From a virus, in IMG/VR virus record IMGVR_UViG_3300006736_000024, positions 1 through 37,281 of that record: a DNA stretch of 37,281 nucleotides. One strand, given 5' to 3'. Shown here in pieces: positions 6,001 through 15,800 of the stretch; positions within the stretch are counted from its first letter, which is position 1; each line of letters opens with the position of its first letter. A program made the translations under genes and the position numbers. Below the pieces are notes generated by a model that worked only from the letters and a program-made list of their open reading frames with translations, was not told the origin of the DNA and did no database searches.

Positions 6001-6438
6001 ATGTTCATCAAATATCATCCAGCCCACTGTTCCCCGCATGAGATCGGCGAGGTCATGGAAGTCATCGAAGATCGCGGAGATCGGTATCTGGTGCAATCGA
6101 TCACCACCACCGACTTTCATATTATGTCGCAAGAGGCGGTCAAAAAAGAACACGCCATCATCGTCACCTTGTCGATGGAAAAGACCGTCCGGTCAGACCT
6201 GATGGACATCGATACCGATGAGCGGGTATCGGGCATCATCTATGGACCGTATGCCGGCAGTCCCTATTTGCAAGAGAACCTTTACATCGAAACCATCGAT
6301 GATCCCGATGGCAAGTACCATCTGATCCTTGGCCGCGATAGCTGGCTATCGGATGACCTCACCGAACTAGAACAACGGTTATTCGGTTGGGCGATGGGCG
6401 AAGGCATGGCTGATGACATCACGGTCATCGCCGCATGA
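6001..6438 (+). CDS. Hypothetical acidic early protein
   Basis: A 145-residue acidic protein with AGGAG seven bases before ATG 6001. It is rich in Asp and Glu, especially from residue 60 on, and has no membrane segment. Its first 40 residues (MFIKYHPAHCSPHEIGEVME, then IEDRGDRYLVQSI) look like small beta strands. No family recognised. Its stop overlaps the start of a tiny membrane gene (ATGA). Confidence 0.65.
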   Translation: MFIKYHPAHCSPHEIGEVMEVIEDRGDRYLVQSITTTDFHIMSQEAVKKEHAIIVTLSMEKTVRSDLMDIDTDERVSGIIYGPYAGSPYLQENLYIETIDDPDGKYHLILGRDSWLSDDLTELEQRLFGWAMGEGMADDITVIAA

Positions 6439-6527
6439 TCAAACTGGTATGGCAGTCCCTGCTAATGGCCGCGTTCATCACCATACTGGTGAGCGCGGCA
6501 TTCTTCTATCTGTCCATCTTTATATAA
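6435..6527 (+). CDS. Small single-pass membrane protein
   Basis: A 30-residue frame, almost entirely one hydrophobic helix (LMAAFITILVSAAFFYL) after a short start MIKLVWQS. The ATGA overlap with the preceding stop supports translation. Twelve bases separate it from the exonuclease gene. Function unknown; similar tiny membrane proteins are common in phage early operons. Confidence 0.55.
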   Translation: MIKLVWQSLLMAAFITILVSAAFFYLSIFI

Positions 6528-6539
6528 GGAGTAACCAAC

Positions 6540-7493
6540 ATGGTTGGAAAAGTAACTGACGATAAGAAAATGTCGGCGTCACGGTTGCCGGCGTTGCTGG
6601 GGCATAGCCCATACTCAAGCCGTAATGAGGAACTGGTATATGGCCAGAAAGCTATTGCCGGCGAACTGGTGCCTTGGGAAGGCAATGAGGCAACCGGCTG
6701 GGGCAACCGGCTGGAAACCATCTGCATCTGCGAGAGCGCAGAGCGGCTCAATGTCGATCGGGTAGTGACCGACATCGACAAGCCATACATCCATCCTGAG
6801 ATCGCACTGGAAGCATCGCTGGATGCGGTCGGCGAATTTAAGGAACCCAAGACCTTCACCAATGATCCAGAGCGCGGCATCTATGTGATCGGTCAGGACA
6901 GCATAACCTTGTCCGGTTGCGGCTGCATGGAAAACAAAGTGACCAGCGTCCGACCGGAAGACGCGCCAGCTTTATCGCGTGGGCCGATCCAAGCGCAGGG
7001 TCAAATGGATTGTGCCGGCTTCGATTGGGCGGCGATCTGTGTCCTGTATCAAGGCATCGAATTGCGGACGTTCCTATTCGAACGCCATCAGCCGACCATC
7101 GATGCCATCCATCTGGCGGTCGCCGACTTCGAACGCCGGCTGCATTCGGACCCGATCGATTGGTATGACATCGATGACGATCATCCCGGCGATACCCTGA
7201 TCATCTATCCAGAGGCGGAAGAGGAAGTCCCGGTCATCCTCGACGCCGACTATGTCGGCATTGTTGAAAGTTATATGTCTGCCAAGCAAACGATCAAGGA
7301 TTGCGAAACGGTCATCAAGAAATGCGATGTCGTTTTGCAAGGTGCGATGGGAAATCATGCCATCGCCCACGCCGGCGGCTATGAGATCAAATGGCCGATG
7401 CGGCATACCAAAGCGCAGCCTGAGAAGACCGTGCCGGCCAAGCCGGCGACATCCAAACGTCAGTCCATAGTCAGCATTAAGGAGATGAAGTGA
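6540..7493 (+). CDS. YqaJ-type (lambda exonuclease-like) 5'-3' exonuclease
   Basis: A 317-residue protein with the layout of the YqaJ/lambda-exonuclease family. It has an N-terminal SASRLPALLGHSPYSSRNE segment, GWGNRLE (53-59), the metal-binding Asp in EASLDAVGE (91-99), and the E-x-K of MENKVTS (130-136). It resects double-stranded DNA to make 3' single-stranded tails for the annealing protein encoded next to it, with which it shares a TGATG stop/start overlap. The C-terminal 60 residues are Lys/Pro-rich and probably flexible. AAGGAG precedes ATG 6540. Confidence 0.88.
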   Translation: MVGKVTDDKKMSASRLPALLGHSPYSSRNEELVYGQKAIAGELVPWEGNEATGWGNRLETICICESAERLNVDRVVTDIDKPYIHPEIALEASLDAVGEFKEPKTFTNDPERGIYVIGQDSITLSGCGCMENKVTSVRPEDAPALSRGPIQAQGQMDCAGFDWAAICVLYQGIELRTFLFERHQPTIDAIHLAVADFERRLHSDPIDWYDIDDDHPGDTLIIYPEAEEEVPVILDADYVGIVESYMSAKQTIKDCETVIKKCDVVLQGAMGNHAIAHAGGYEIKWPMRHTKAQPEKTVPAKPATSKRQSIVSIKEMK

Positions 7494-8515
7494 TGACCAA
7501 CGAGATTAAAAACATTGAAGACCCGAACCCGAATAGCTTGGGACGGCGCGGGCGTGGATTGCTCACGCCAACCACCTTCGAAGGTGCGGTGCAATTCTCA
7601 AAGACACTGGCGGCATCATCGATGGTGCCGGCAGCATTCAAGGGCAAGGCCGGCGATATCCTTGTCGCCGTCCAATGGGGATCGGAGATCGGTCTGCCGC
7701 CGATGCAAGCACTCCAAAACATTGCCGTCATCAATGGCAAGCCGGCGATATATGGAGATGCCATGCTGGCGCTGGTCACCGCGCACAATGAATATGGCGG
7801 GCATCAGGAAACCTTCGAAGGCGAGGTCGCCACTTGCACCGTCACGCGGATCGTCAAGGGCCGCGACATCGTCACCAGCCGCACCTTCAGTGTCGGCGAT
7901 GCCAAACGTGCCAACCTGTGGGGCAAACGCGGCCCGTGGAAGGATTATCCAAAGCGGATGCTCCAGATGCGGGCGCGAGGCTTCGCCGTCCGCGATGCAT
8001 TCCCCGATGCATTGAAAGGCGTGATCATCAGAGAAGAGGCGGAAGATCAGCCGATCAAGGATATGGGTACGATAAACCCGCTGGATGCGGTCGGTCAGCA
8101 AAAAATGGCCGGCGAGGATCGCGCCTCAGAGGCATCTTTGGTGTCCGATGACCCAATAGACCAGAACATGGGCGATCTGCCCCCTGATGAGCCTGTGCCG
8201 CCTGTCGATGAAATCGATGATGACGCCCGCGATTGGGAACTGATTATGCCGGGCGAAGATGCCGACATCGTTCTATGCGGATCGATGGGGGAATGGATCA
8301 GTCAGTTCGCCATCGTGTGCAGCCGCATCGCCGATGACGAACAATCTTCATTCGAAGACCGCCGGCATAACGTGGCGGAATTTAAAAAGCTGAATGATGA
8401 TACGATCGCTCGCATCAAGGATGAGGACGAACCCGCCGCCGGCGATCTCAAAAAATCCTACACCAAGCTTCTCAGGTTCCTGTCAGCCAAGGCAAAGGAA
8501 GCAGCAAATGGATAG
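7493..8515 (+). CDS. recT: RecT-family single-strand annealing protein
   Basis: A 340-residue protein. It has the RecT core pattern: a FSKTLAASSMVPAAFKGK segment, then AVQWGSEIGLPPMQALQNIAVINGK (read with a break after 'IGL'), then IYGDAMLALV, and near residue 165 YPKRMLQMRARGFAVRDAFPD. It anneals complementary single strands and pairs with the upstream exonuclease for phage recombination. The C-terminal 150 residues are very acidic and more variable. Start ATG 7493 is chosen over GTG 7490 for the TGATG coupling and a GGAG site. Confidence 0.9.
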   Translation: MTNEIKNIEDPNPNSLGRRGRGLLTPTTFEGAVQFSKTLAASSMVPAAFKGKAGDILVAVQWGSEIGLPPMQALQNIAVINGKPAIYGDAMLALVTAHNEYGGHQETFEGEVATCTVTRIVKGRDIVTSRTFSVGDAKRANLWGKRGPWKDYPKRMLQMRARGFAVRDAFPDALKGVIIREEAEDQPIKDMGTINPLDAVGQQKMAGEDRASEASLVSDDPIDQNMGDLPPDEPVPPVDEIDDDARDWELIMPGEDADIVLCGSMGEWISQFAIVCSRIADDEQSSFEDRRHNVAEFKKLNDDTIARIKDEDEPAAGDLKKSYTKLLRFLSAKAKEAANG

Positions 8516-8909
8516 GCCCGGCATCGGCCCACGGCAACGTGAGGCATTCGACTTTATCGCGGCCCATATCGATGAGCATGGATCGTCGCCAAGCTTTCGG
8601 CAGATCGGCGAGGGGATCGATTGCAAGTCTACATCTCAGGTCGCATCGATAATCAACGTGCTTGAGGAACGTGGTTATATCATCCGGCTGGCCGGTAAAA
8701 AGCGCAGCCTTTCGATTGTGGGTCCAGCGCCAGGCGCAGACGAAAAGAAAATTGCATCAGCCGCCCGGCGATATTTCGAAGCGCATGAGCAATGGAAGAA
8801 ATTTCAGAAGAGCCATCCGCACCATGCCGACAATTCGGAATACTACGCGCCTTTGGTTGGCGAACGGTTCACTCACCTTCGCAAGCTGGTGATGGGGGAT
8901 AACGCATGA
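8508..8909 (+). CDS. LexA-like winged-helix DNA-binding protein
   Basis: A 133-residue protein. Its N-terminal 65 residues follow the LexA DNA-binding domain: RQREAFDFIAAHIDEHGSSPSFRQIG, then STSQVASIINVLEERGYI (each read with a short break). There is no LexA-type autoprotease domain (no Ala-Gly cleavage site or Ser/Lys pair seen). It probably binds DNA without self-cleavage and could regulate phage or host SOS-type promoters. It overlaps the RecT stop by eight bases, and AAGGA precedes the start. Confidence 0.75.
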   Translation: MDRPGIGPRQREAFDFIAAHIDEHGSSPSFRQIGEGIDCKSTSQVASIINVLEERGYIIRLAGKKRSLSIVGPAPGADEKKIASAARRYFEAHEQWKKFQKSHPHHADNSEYYAPLVGERFTHLRKLVMGDNA

Positions 8910-8968
8910 TCGAATTCATTGTTGTCACCATAATAGTGGTGGTCAAATTGATCATCGAAAATATCTAA
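8906..8968 (+). CDS. Tiny hydrophobic peptide (possible)
   Basis: A 20-residue frame, nearly all Ile/Val (MIEFIVVTIIVVVK). Its ATG overlaps the preceding TGA (ATGA), the coupling seen across this genome. It could be a real membrane micro-protein or chance. It ends six bases before the operon terminator. Confidence 0.35.
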   Translation: MIEFIVVTIIVVVKLIIENI

Positions 8969-9207
8969 GTATCAACGCCCAGCCCCTCAAAGGTTGGGCG
9001 TTTCTCTTTCGGCTTAACAATATGGCAAGCGATCTTATAGCTGATCACGCCGGCAACCATCGGCGGCGGCGATGCTTTCAGCATTCGATGCACCTGATGA
9101 ACTCTATTCATGCAAGCATTCAGATCGATGAACTGTGGTTCGATCGATACCATAGGTTCGCAGCCCAGAATATTACATGCCGATATGATCACCTGATAGA
9201 TCGTCAT
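8965..9207 (-). CDS. Hypothetical protein, last gene of late region
   Basis: An 80-residue protein starting MTIYQVIISACNILGCEPMV, with three cysteines and a basic C-terminus (VKPKEKRP). Start 9207 is preferred to 9231 because GGCGG precedes it at suitable distance. Either overlaps the lysozyme 3' end. No family recognised; its position after lysozyme suggests a lysis-region accessory. Its 3' end forms half of the converging terminator. Confidence 0.5.
   Translation of the reverse strand: MTIYQVIISACNILGCEPMVSIEPQFIDLNACMNRVHQVHRMLKASPPPMVAGVISYKIACHIVKPKEKRPTFEGLGVDT
8974..9009 (+). terminator. Rho-independent terminator ending the early operon
   Basis: An 11-base stem (AACGCCCAGCC with GGTTGGGCGTT, one G-U pair) around CCTCAAA, followed by TTTCTCTTT on the plus strand. 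It lies between converging operons. Its stem also encodes the last codons of the opposing gene, so the two operons meet with almost no spacer. Confidence 0.85.
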
Positions 9208-9640
9208 CGAAGAGCCGCCTTTCCATCTCACGCCTGAGAACCAGCCCCTTCAGTATGCGGCCCCCCGCCCGCCGCCATTGCCACCAGATGCCGGCGGCAC
9301 CGGCGTAATCCTTTCGATTGATCCGCATCCTGATCTGGCTGGATTGGAAATTGCCGGACCCGATATTATAGACCAGCGATACGCTGGCGCTGAACTGGTT
9401 GATGGTCAGAGGGGCGTCAACCAATCTTGAAACTTGATATTCAGTTTTTTGAATATGGCCGGCGAGGAGAAAGTCAGCTTCGACTGCGGTAATTGTTCGA
9501 TGATCCATCCGCACCCGGTCGCCATCAAGACCCCTGATGCTACCCCAACCAATAGTAGGTATGCCGACAGGGTCACGATAAGCATCAAGCCGTAGTCCCT
9601 CAAACCTCTTAATGATTTCAAGACCAGTGTCATTGATCAG
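9173..9640 (-). CDS. Endolysin, GH24 lysozyme (T4-lysozyme fold)
   Basis: A 155-residue muramidase. The family start signature GLEIIKRFEGLRLDAYRD is followed by GIPTIGWGS. Catalytic Glu15, Asp24 and Thr30 have the same 9- and 15-residue spacing as Glu11/Asp20/Thr26 of T4 lysozyme. It cuts the glycan chains of peptidoglycan. No clear signal peptide or signal-arrest helix is seen, so release probably depends on the holin just upstream. I chose ATG 9640 because it gives the usual family N-terminus, although its AGAGGG site is close. ATG 9682 would add 14 residues. Confidence 0.9.
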   Translation of the reverse strand: MINDTGLEIIKRFEGLRLDAYRDPVGIPTIGWGSIRGLDGDRVRMDHRTITAVEADFLLAGHIQKTEYQVSRLVDAPLTINQFSASVSLVYNIGSGNFQSSQIRMRINRKDYAGAAGIWWQWRRAGGRILKGLVLRREMERRLFDDDLSGDHIGM

Positions 9641-9770
9641 CATCCCTCTTTGCCTTTCGCCGATCGCGTTCCTTGATGGCATCGAGCCGGTGACAATAGT
9701 GGATGAGCAAACATAGCCGGCAGTTATCGTCGCAATCTTGATGGATAATTTTTTTGTTTATCTGATCCAC
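9630..9770 (-). CDS. Small Cys/His-rich protein between holin and lysozyme (possible)
   Basis: A 46-residue frame from GTG 9770, inside the end of the holin gene, to a TGA just past the lysozyme start. It contains CDDNCRLCLLIHYC, then a basic helix-like tail with alternating Lys/Arg and Asp. The clustered Cys/His residues could bind metal, and the codons bridge an otherwise empty 117-base gap. There is no good ribosome-binding site, so this is a tentative call. Confidence 0.35.
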   Translation of the reverse strand: MDQINKKIIHQDCDDNCRLCLLIHYCHRLDAIKERDRRKAKRDADQ

Positions 9771-10192
9771 TTGCTGACCAGCTTATTGCCGAACCAGTGG
9801 CTGATGATGACGGCGAAAATACCTTGCACTTCATTCGACCAGACGGCATCGAACTGTTCGATGGTGATCCAGCCATTGAAGACGGCCAGCGTCAGCAATA
9901 CGAACTCAAAGAAAAAACAATAGGTGATGACCGGGCGCACCGTGCCGGCCAGATTGATGACCCATTTTGATGATAGTTGAAGCCCAACTTGAACAGTCTT
10001 TTGTATCTCGACATTGCCCGCGCCGGTGCCGGTGATGATCGCCTCATCGCGTTTGTCCCGCGCCGTCTGAGCGGTCATCGCCATCTCATGCGCCTTGTCG
10101 CGGGCGTCCTGTTTGGCATCCATGATCGACTTGAATATGCCCGGCCCGACACTGGTGAACAGGCCGATGACTGATCCAATTAAGCTAAACAT
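9758..10192 (-). CDS. Holin, GTA-holin-like three-transmembrane family
   Basis: A 144-residue protein. It has a hydrophobic N-terminus (MFSLIGSVIGLFTSV), a charged Ala/Asp/Lys-rich amphipathic linker, then two membrane segments (VITYCFFFEFVLLTLAVF and GIFAVIISHWFG). This order matches the 3TM holins found in gene-transfer-agent and phage lysis cassettes. It would make the inner-membrane lesion that frees the lysozyme. Start ATG 10192 is fixed by a TAATG overlap with the upstream gene. Confidence 0.8.
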   Translation of the reverse strand: MFSLIGSVIGLFTSVGPGIFKSIMDAKQDARDKAHEMAMTAQTARDKRDEAIITGTGAGNVEIQKTVQVGLQLSSKWVINLAGTVRPVITYCFFFEFVLLTLAVFNGWITIEQFDAVWSNEVQGIFAVIISHWFGNKLVSKWIR

Positions 10193-10452
10193 TAGCAGAC
10201 CTTTCGAACAACGGGACCACCGATCCCAAGGTGCTTGGCGATATTGCAAAACTCTACTTGTTCCCGTGGCGAAAGCTTGCCGCGCAAACCCTTCGCCTCA
10301 AGCTTATGAAAGACGCGCAGCATTCGATCGGTGGTATTGGCCGCGACATCTTGCTGCAAGTTATCGAACCCCAGCGCAAAGGTTCCGCCGCCAGAGAAGA
10401 TCGCGGCGATAACCAGAAGGATCGCCCAGTTGTCTTTCAGCTTCTGGATCAT
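10192..10452 (-). CDS. Small membrane-anchored lysis-region protein
   Basis: An 86-residue protein with one N-terminal membrane helix (WAILLVIAAIFSGGGTFALGF, given here with its ends, residues about 9-29). A hydrophilic helical domain follows, with two cysteines near the end. The N-in, single-anchor shape fits an inner-membrane accessory such as a spanin or antiholin subunit, but no diagnostic motif is seen. It sits between the coiled-coil protein and the holin and is coupled to the holin. Confidence 0.6.
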   Translation of the reverse strand: MIQKLKDNWAILLVIAAIFSGGGTFALGFDNLQQDVAANTTDRMLRVFHKLEAKGLRGKLSPREQVEFCNIAKHLGIGGPVVRKVC

Positions 10453-10453
10453 T

Positions 10454-10822
10454 TCAGTTAGCCTTTTCCATCAGAGTAGCCAGATGAACGATCTCCTTCT
10501 CGACGCCTTCCAGCCGCTCGCCGGCCCGCTGGATAAATTTATTTTCAGCCGACTGATGCTCGACAAATTGCCGCTGGGTTTCCTCCATCAGCTTCCTATT
10601 GTTATCGATGGACTGAGTGAGCAGGGCGACGTTCTTATCGAGCCGGGCAAGGCAAGATTTGATATCGGTGATGAAGGTCCATTGCTCGCTATCTATATCT
10701 TTTAGATCAACGATCGCTTCCTTGTTCCGCTTGCCCAGCATCTCAGCGCGGACCCACGCGCCGCCGGCGGCGAACAGGAGGACGGCCACGGTTACGACGT
10801 TGCCTACAGATACATCTGGCAT
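10454..10822 (-). CDS. Membrane-anchored coiled-coil protein (possible inner spanin)
   Basis: A 122-residue protein with an N-terminal membrane helix (VVTVAVLLFAAGGAW) followed by a long charged coiled-coil region reaching the end. This is the general shape of inner-membrane spanin subunits, which pair with a small outer-membrane lipoprotein; no lipoprotein gene is evident here. I prefer ATG 10822. A GTG at 10834 would add four residues but leaves almost no space for its AAGG site. Its neighbours are holin and lysozyme, which supports a lysis role. Confidence 0.5.
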   Translation of the reverse strand: MPDVSVGNVVTVAVLLFAAGGAWVRAEMLGKRNKEAIVDLKDIDSEQWTFITDIKSCLARLDKNVALLTQSIDNNRKLMEETQRQFVEHQSAENKFIQRAGERLEGVEKEIVHLATLMEKAN

Positions 10823-10839
10823 AATCTTTGGCACCCTTT

Positions 10840-11199
10840 TTACACCGGCTTGGGGTGATCTGTTTTTACTTTATCGACTAGCACCTTCATATCCGCCTGC
10901 GCCTGCCCACCCTTCCACAAGGCATCAAGTTGATCACCTATGGAGGGATAAGCCTTCGATCTGGTTAATGCGAAATCACGGGCGGCTAAAGCGGCGGCGG
11001 CATCTGCCAATTTTGCATCATCGATAGTGATGGTTTTTGCACCATAATCAATGATCCAAAATTCATCCCGTTCTGTAGCAGGTAGGGGCGCGGCGAACCC
11101 ACCGTACTCGACGGCATGGGCTTCGGCCTCTGCGAGCGTATCGAAGTCGGCAATTTTGGTGGAGACCTGCCCCTGATGGATTGCGATAAAAGCTTTCAT
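10840..11199 (-). CDS. Tail-fibre-associated protein
   Basis: A 119-residue protein directly downstream of and coupled to the fibre gene (TAATG). Its C-terminal YPSIGDQLDALWKGG motif, followed by a short helix, is the signature of small proteins found after tail fibres or in XkdW-like tail genes. The N-terminal half is a small alpha/beta domain. It probably helps fibre assembly or caps the fibre. Confidence 0.7.
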   Translation of the reverse strand: MKAFIAIHQGQVSTKIADFDTLAEAEAHAVEYGGFAAPLPATERDEFWIIDYGAKTITIDDAKLADAAAALAARDFALTRSKAYPSIGDQLDALWKGGQAQADMKVLVDKVKTDHPKPV

Positions 11200-12869
11200 T
11201 ATCTATACCCCACAATTGCGTCACCGGCATCGAAGGTATCAACGCCATTCAACCTGACCGTTGTTATACCGGCACTACCGGAACCAAGGTCATGTTCACC
11301 GCCCATGATCTGCCCACGGGACGAACCCATATCAGTTCCCGCTGATGCTATCCAACCATGATTAGTGGTGTCATAGAGGTACAGACAGATGGTTAAATTC
11401 TTAAATGTACCGGCGTGGTCATTGTACAGGACATAGCCAGATGTTGAATTAGTGGCGAAGGGTCCAGAGGCACTATCGGTCATTGTCGAGTTGGACACAT
11501 ACCCTGTTGTATCTACACCACCGGCATCGCCAATCTGTATCAGCCAATCGTTGGTGCCATTAGTGGAGCAGCCCTTGGTAAATAAGTAAATCTCAGTTGC
11601 CGTTGTCGGCACGGTAAAATCTTTCGCGGTGCCTGATGCTGTTGCTTGGGAAGCTGTAAGAGTAAGAGTACCACCCCCCGCATCCTCAAACGTGGGGGGA
11701 GCGCCAGCGCCGCCGCTGGTGAGAACTTGACCCGACGTTCCCGGCCCGACAAACACCGGCAAGCCGGAGGCGTCATAGCTGAGGATCACGCCATCGGTGC
11801 CGACTGCGCTGTCGGTCCACAATTCTCCCAGCGCCCTCTTGATGCCAACCAAGGTGTACTTGCCTGTCGCGTGTTCGATGAACCAGAGATGGTCGCCGGC
11901 AGCGGTGGTGATATTCTTGGATGCGGGCAATACGATATTGTCGCCATCGTGGGTGAAGACAACCGCTACATCAGTTTGCAGCAAGACCACATTTCCGACA
12001 GCGGTTGTCGCCATAGATGTCACGGTATCGACGCCTGTGGTGATGTCAAAATAGTTGCCATCGGTCAGAAGAGGTAGCGCGTTGGCGCAGACAACATCGG
12101 CACCTTTGCTCCACTGCATCTGAAACGAGTTGCCCGACAGTGGACCGCCAAGTTGTGGCGTGAGATCGTCAACCAGATCGCTCATGTCGCCGGCGCCGGC
12201 GTCACCTTGGGCGCCTTTCTGCGCGACCAATTCCCATTTCAGCGCGGCTAGGTCGGTGGCAAAAGTTCCAGAGGTATGGGCAACAATGCAGATATAGGAC
12301 GATCCAGAGTTGCTAACAACGTCATTCAAAACGTATGCCGTCGAGGTAACCCACGCGCCCTGCCAGTTGCCGATGGTGGTGGTCAACTCGACATTGCCGC
12401 TGGCATCAAAACCAAAAGTCTTGTTCGCCCGATCGACCGATGACGGTAGTTCGCTGGTCAGGCTGGCATCGGATACCGGGAACACCAGCGCCCGGTCGAG
12501 TACCTCTTGTATTTCGTTGCCGATCATCGCCAGCCTATCCAGCGCCGCCTCATGGGTATCTGCCGCGAAGGCATCGTTGGTGACATAGTCGGTTAGCTGC
12601 GTTTTGGTAGTGGTCCGCCGGATATGCCATTCAAGTGTCGCCGCCGGCGCGGATACCGCGATCACCGTGCCGGTCGATCCATTGCCGCCGGTGACCGTGT
12701 AATGCGTCGAGTAGGTCTTAACCGTTTCCACGCCGGTCGCGATGACCCGCTCGACCACTTCCAGTTCCGCCGTGGCGCCGGTGCCTTTGAAGGCAAAGAC
12801 GGTCGCGAAATCGGTGGTCGATGCATCGCCCGTATATGAGGTTTTGTTTGCAGTTGATGTCAGGGTCAT
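11199..12869 (-). CDS. Tail fibre protein, T7 gp17-like N-terminus
   Basis: A 556-residue fibre. The first 150 residues match the virion-anchoring domain of T7-type fibres, including SYTGDASTTDFATVFAFKG and a segment ending HEAALDRLAMIGNEIQEVLD. A shaft region follows, with a short Gly-containing linker (QKGAQGDAGAG) and the TPQLGGPLSGN motif seen in many phage fibres. The Gly/Ser/Thr-rich C-terminal 200 residues should form the receptor-binding tip. It attaches to the tail and recognises the host. It overlaps the upstream gene by four bases (ATGA). Confidence 0.88.
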   Translation of the reverse strand: MTLTSTANKTSYTGDASTTDFATVFAFKGTGATAELEVVERVIATGVETVKTYSTHYTVTGGNGSTGTVIAVSAPAATLEWHIRRTTTKTQLTDYVTNDAFAADTHEAALDRLAMIGNEIQEVLDRALVFPVSDASLTSELPSSVDRANKTFGFDASGNVELTTTIGNWQGAWVTSTAYVLNDVVSNSGSSYICIVAHTSGTFATDLAALKWELVAQKGAQGDAGAGDMSDLVDDLTPQLGGPLSGNSFQMQWSKGADVVCANALPLLTDGNYFDITTGVDTVTSMATTAVGNVVLLQTDVAVVFTHDGDNIVLPASKNITTAAGDHLWFIEHATGKYTLVGIKRALGELWTDSAVGTDGVILSYDASGLPVFVGPGTSGQVLTSGGAGAPPTFEDAGGGTLTLTASQATASGTAKDFTVPTTATEIYLFTKGCSTNGTNDWLIQIGDAGGVDTTGYVSNSTMTDSASGPFATNSTSGYVLYNDHAGTFKNLTICLYLYDTTNHGWIASAGTDMGSSRGQIMGGEHDLGSGSAGITTVRLNGVDTFDAGDAIVGYR

Positions 12870-15800
12870 TGCGTTAGCCTCTGCTTGCGATCATTCATAA
12901 TCTTATCTTGCAACCTCTCCAGATCAGGTGCGTGTTTGCTCCGCTTGAATAGCCATGCCCGCGCCGCCTTCCTTGAATTATAGAAGACGTTCTTGATGGC
13001 AATCTTCTTTGCCTCATCGCTGGCGCGTTTGTAATTTCTAGCACGTTTCGTTCTTGGGTTATCCACGATTACCGTGGCGAGGTTCTCTGCCGCCGCTTTG
13101 CCGGCAGCAACCGAATAATCATAGAACTGTTCCGGCGATAGCTTTATATCGACAGATGTATCTGCGCCAGCGCCGGTCGATCCCGGCATGATATCGCTGG
13201 GACCACCGATGCCAAGGCGCAGCCGGTGCAATTCATCATCCAGCCTATTCGGTTTATCGACGCCGCCGAACACAGAGTTGTGCATCATATGCCGGCCCCA
13301 CAGATCAACTCTAGGCTGGAGCGTATCCGACCAGCCCGGCGTATCCTGTTTCAGCGCATCCAGTAGCCCTCTGGTGTATCGCAATTCTGGATCGACCATA
13401 TGCTCCACCATTGCGCCCGCTCTAGGCATGATGGTCCGAACAAAGTTATTTATGGTCGCCGGCCCATACCGGTCGGGGTTCTCAAGTAGATCGATCAGAT
13501 TGCTGAAGCCTTCCATATAGGTCTTGCTGGTGACGTTCTTTGTCAGCGCCATTGCCAGCGATGCGACGATCTTATCGTACTGTTCGCGATCGATTGCCTC
13601 ATTGCCGATCTCCGACAGATCAGCCGCGATGCCGATCACGGTAGCGAATGGCTCGATCCTCTTGTACGGCAGATAGTGGAACTTGCCATCGGCAATCGGT
13701 ATCTTGAAGCTGTATGGCTTCCAGCCCTGCCGGGTCAGGTTGGCTCTTAGTTTGGGATCGGTCGGCCCGCCGCCAGTGATGCTGCCGGCTTGAGCAAAGC
13801 CGCCTACCGTCACCATCGTTGCCGTACCCAGCGCGATCCTCGCCTTTGCCAGATCAGCCGCTTCGCCGCCTTCAGCAATTGCCAGCCGAAACTTTTGGCT
13901 AAGACCAGCCATCGGCGTGTATTCCCATGCCGTCGATATGATATTCGCCGGTGTCTTCAAGAACGGAATAAACCACCGTATGAAACCATTGGCCGCGATG
14001 CCCTGCGCCTTCTGACCGAATTCGCCAAGCTGCCCGGTGAACGTCACCATCTGACCAAAGTCGATCGATGCTTGTTGTGTCGCGGCGGTTGGGTTTGCAA
14101 TGCGGTGCGCCAGCGCATCGGTGAAGTTATCGGTGACGCCGACCGCACCTTCGCCGAACTCGACCACAGTTTCACGCCATGCCCGCGCATATGTCTCCAT
14201 GCGCTGGCCTAGCACCTTGAAGAAAACATCGCCCGCCGCCAGCCCGCGTGTCGATACGCGGCCAAGGGTCAGCAATGAGCCGGCGACATCAAATGCGTTT
14301 CCGACCAGCCCGGCCTTCTCCATACCTTCGGCAGAAAACGCCCTTGGCCGAAATTTTTTGCCCGGCTCGACCTTCGCCATGATCTCGCCGGTCGGGTCTT
14401 TGAAGACTGCCCCTGCCATGCGGAAAGCATCCTTCATTGCCATCTTCCAAGCGAACATCATCGCGGTGCCTTCGCCGCCGCGCACTCCATTATTATCCCC
14501 GGTCTTTGCTCGACGCGCCCGCGCCATGATGCCGGCAGTGCCGCGCACTACCGTCTGGCCGGTCATATGTAAAAGGTTCGAAATCAGATTGACCATATGC
14601 GTGATCGGGCTGGATAGCAGACCGTTGATCCATGCTTCATACAAAGCATCGGCAGACCTAGCCGCGAATGATTTCTGCAAAAACACCGCCCGCTTGGCAG
14701 GGTCTTCAAGGGACAGATACATCGACGCCCGCTGCCGCGCCAGATCAACGCCGCCATTGTTGGCAATCAGTGCTTCGATGTTCTGGTTCCGCAAAGCATC
14801 GCCGCCCACGCCGATATTAAATGATGATAGTGTCCTCGCGATCTCTGTCTGCGCTCCTTTGATCTTGGCTTGCAATGCAACGTGCAGGGCTGATTGTCGC
14901 TGCATGGCGACGATCGCTTCATCCATGCTCTGGAAGCCGGCAGCGGTCAGGTTCTCGACCTTCCCATCTTGCACTAGCTTGGCAAGGGTATCGACCTTTT
15001 GTGCGGACCAGACCATCAGATCGCGGGCGGCTAACATATTCGCGGCCAGTTCGCCGGGCGATCCACTTTGGATCAGCTTCCCGCCTAAAATCTTTTTGGT
15101 AAGCTGACCTGGCGATCCTCCAACCAGATCGGCGAGATGCTTTGTAACTGACTGCTTGATAACGCCGCCTGTCTCTGCCGCGATCTCTGCCGCATAGACT
15201 TGGGACCGCGATGCGATGACCGCCAAGGCATCCTGATCAGTTTCGATGCGGCCAGAATTGAAGTCATCCAGCGCCGAAAATGGCGTGTCGGTGGTGAACC
15301 TCTTATAGACCTCGTTTACCTCAGTCTCTTTGGGTCCATCGATCCTGACCTCGACCTCTTTATCTACCCTGCCGACCGCCGCCGCATCGGTGCCGACCTG
15401 TGCCGGGTCCGATGTCGCCGACAGTGGGGCCGGCTGTTCCGGTGCCGGCGGCGGCACTTCTGGTGCTACCCTGCCCTCTGGCACATAGTCGGGATGGCCG
15501 GGTATATCTCTGGTATCGATGCCATCGGCACCGAACGGCACCCGTCCCTGTGCATCGCCCGGCACCTGAGTGCCATCAGGTAGCCGTTGCCCATCCGGCC
15601 CCACAGGCGTATCCGCTGCCGGCGCTGGGTTGTGTCCCGGCGGAACACCGCCCGGCTCGATGCCGCCATTGGTGATGTCTGGCACCGCTTCGCCTTCGGC
15701 TGATCCAGGGCGCGTGAACTTGCCCTGATCGTCCAGCTTTCTCAGCGCACCTCTGAATGCTTTGGTTACGCCAGACTTGAACATCCCGGCGACCTCGACG

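Noticed and set aside
14100-15107. A 335-codon rightward open frame inside the large virion gene
   Set aside because: Low-complexity Ser/Pro/Arg composition typical of an antisense shadow, and no ribosome-binding site.
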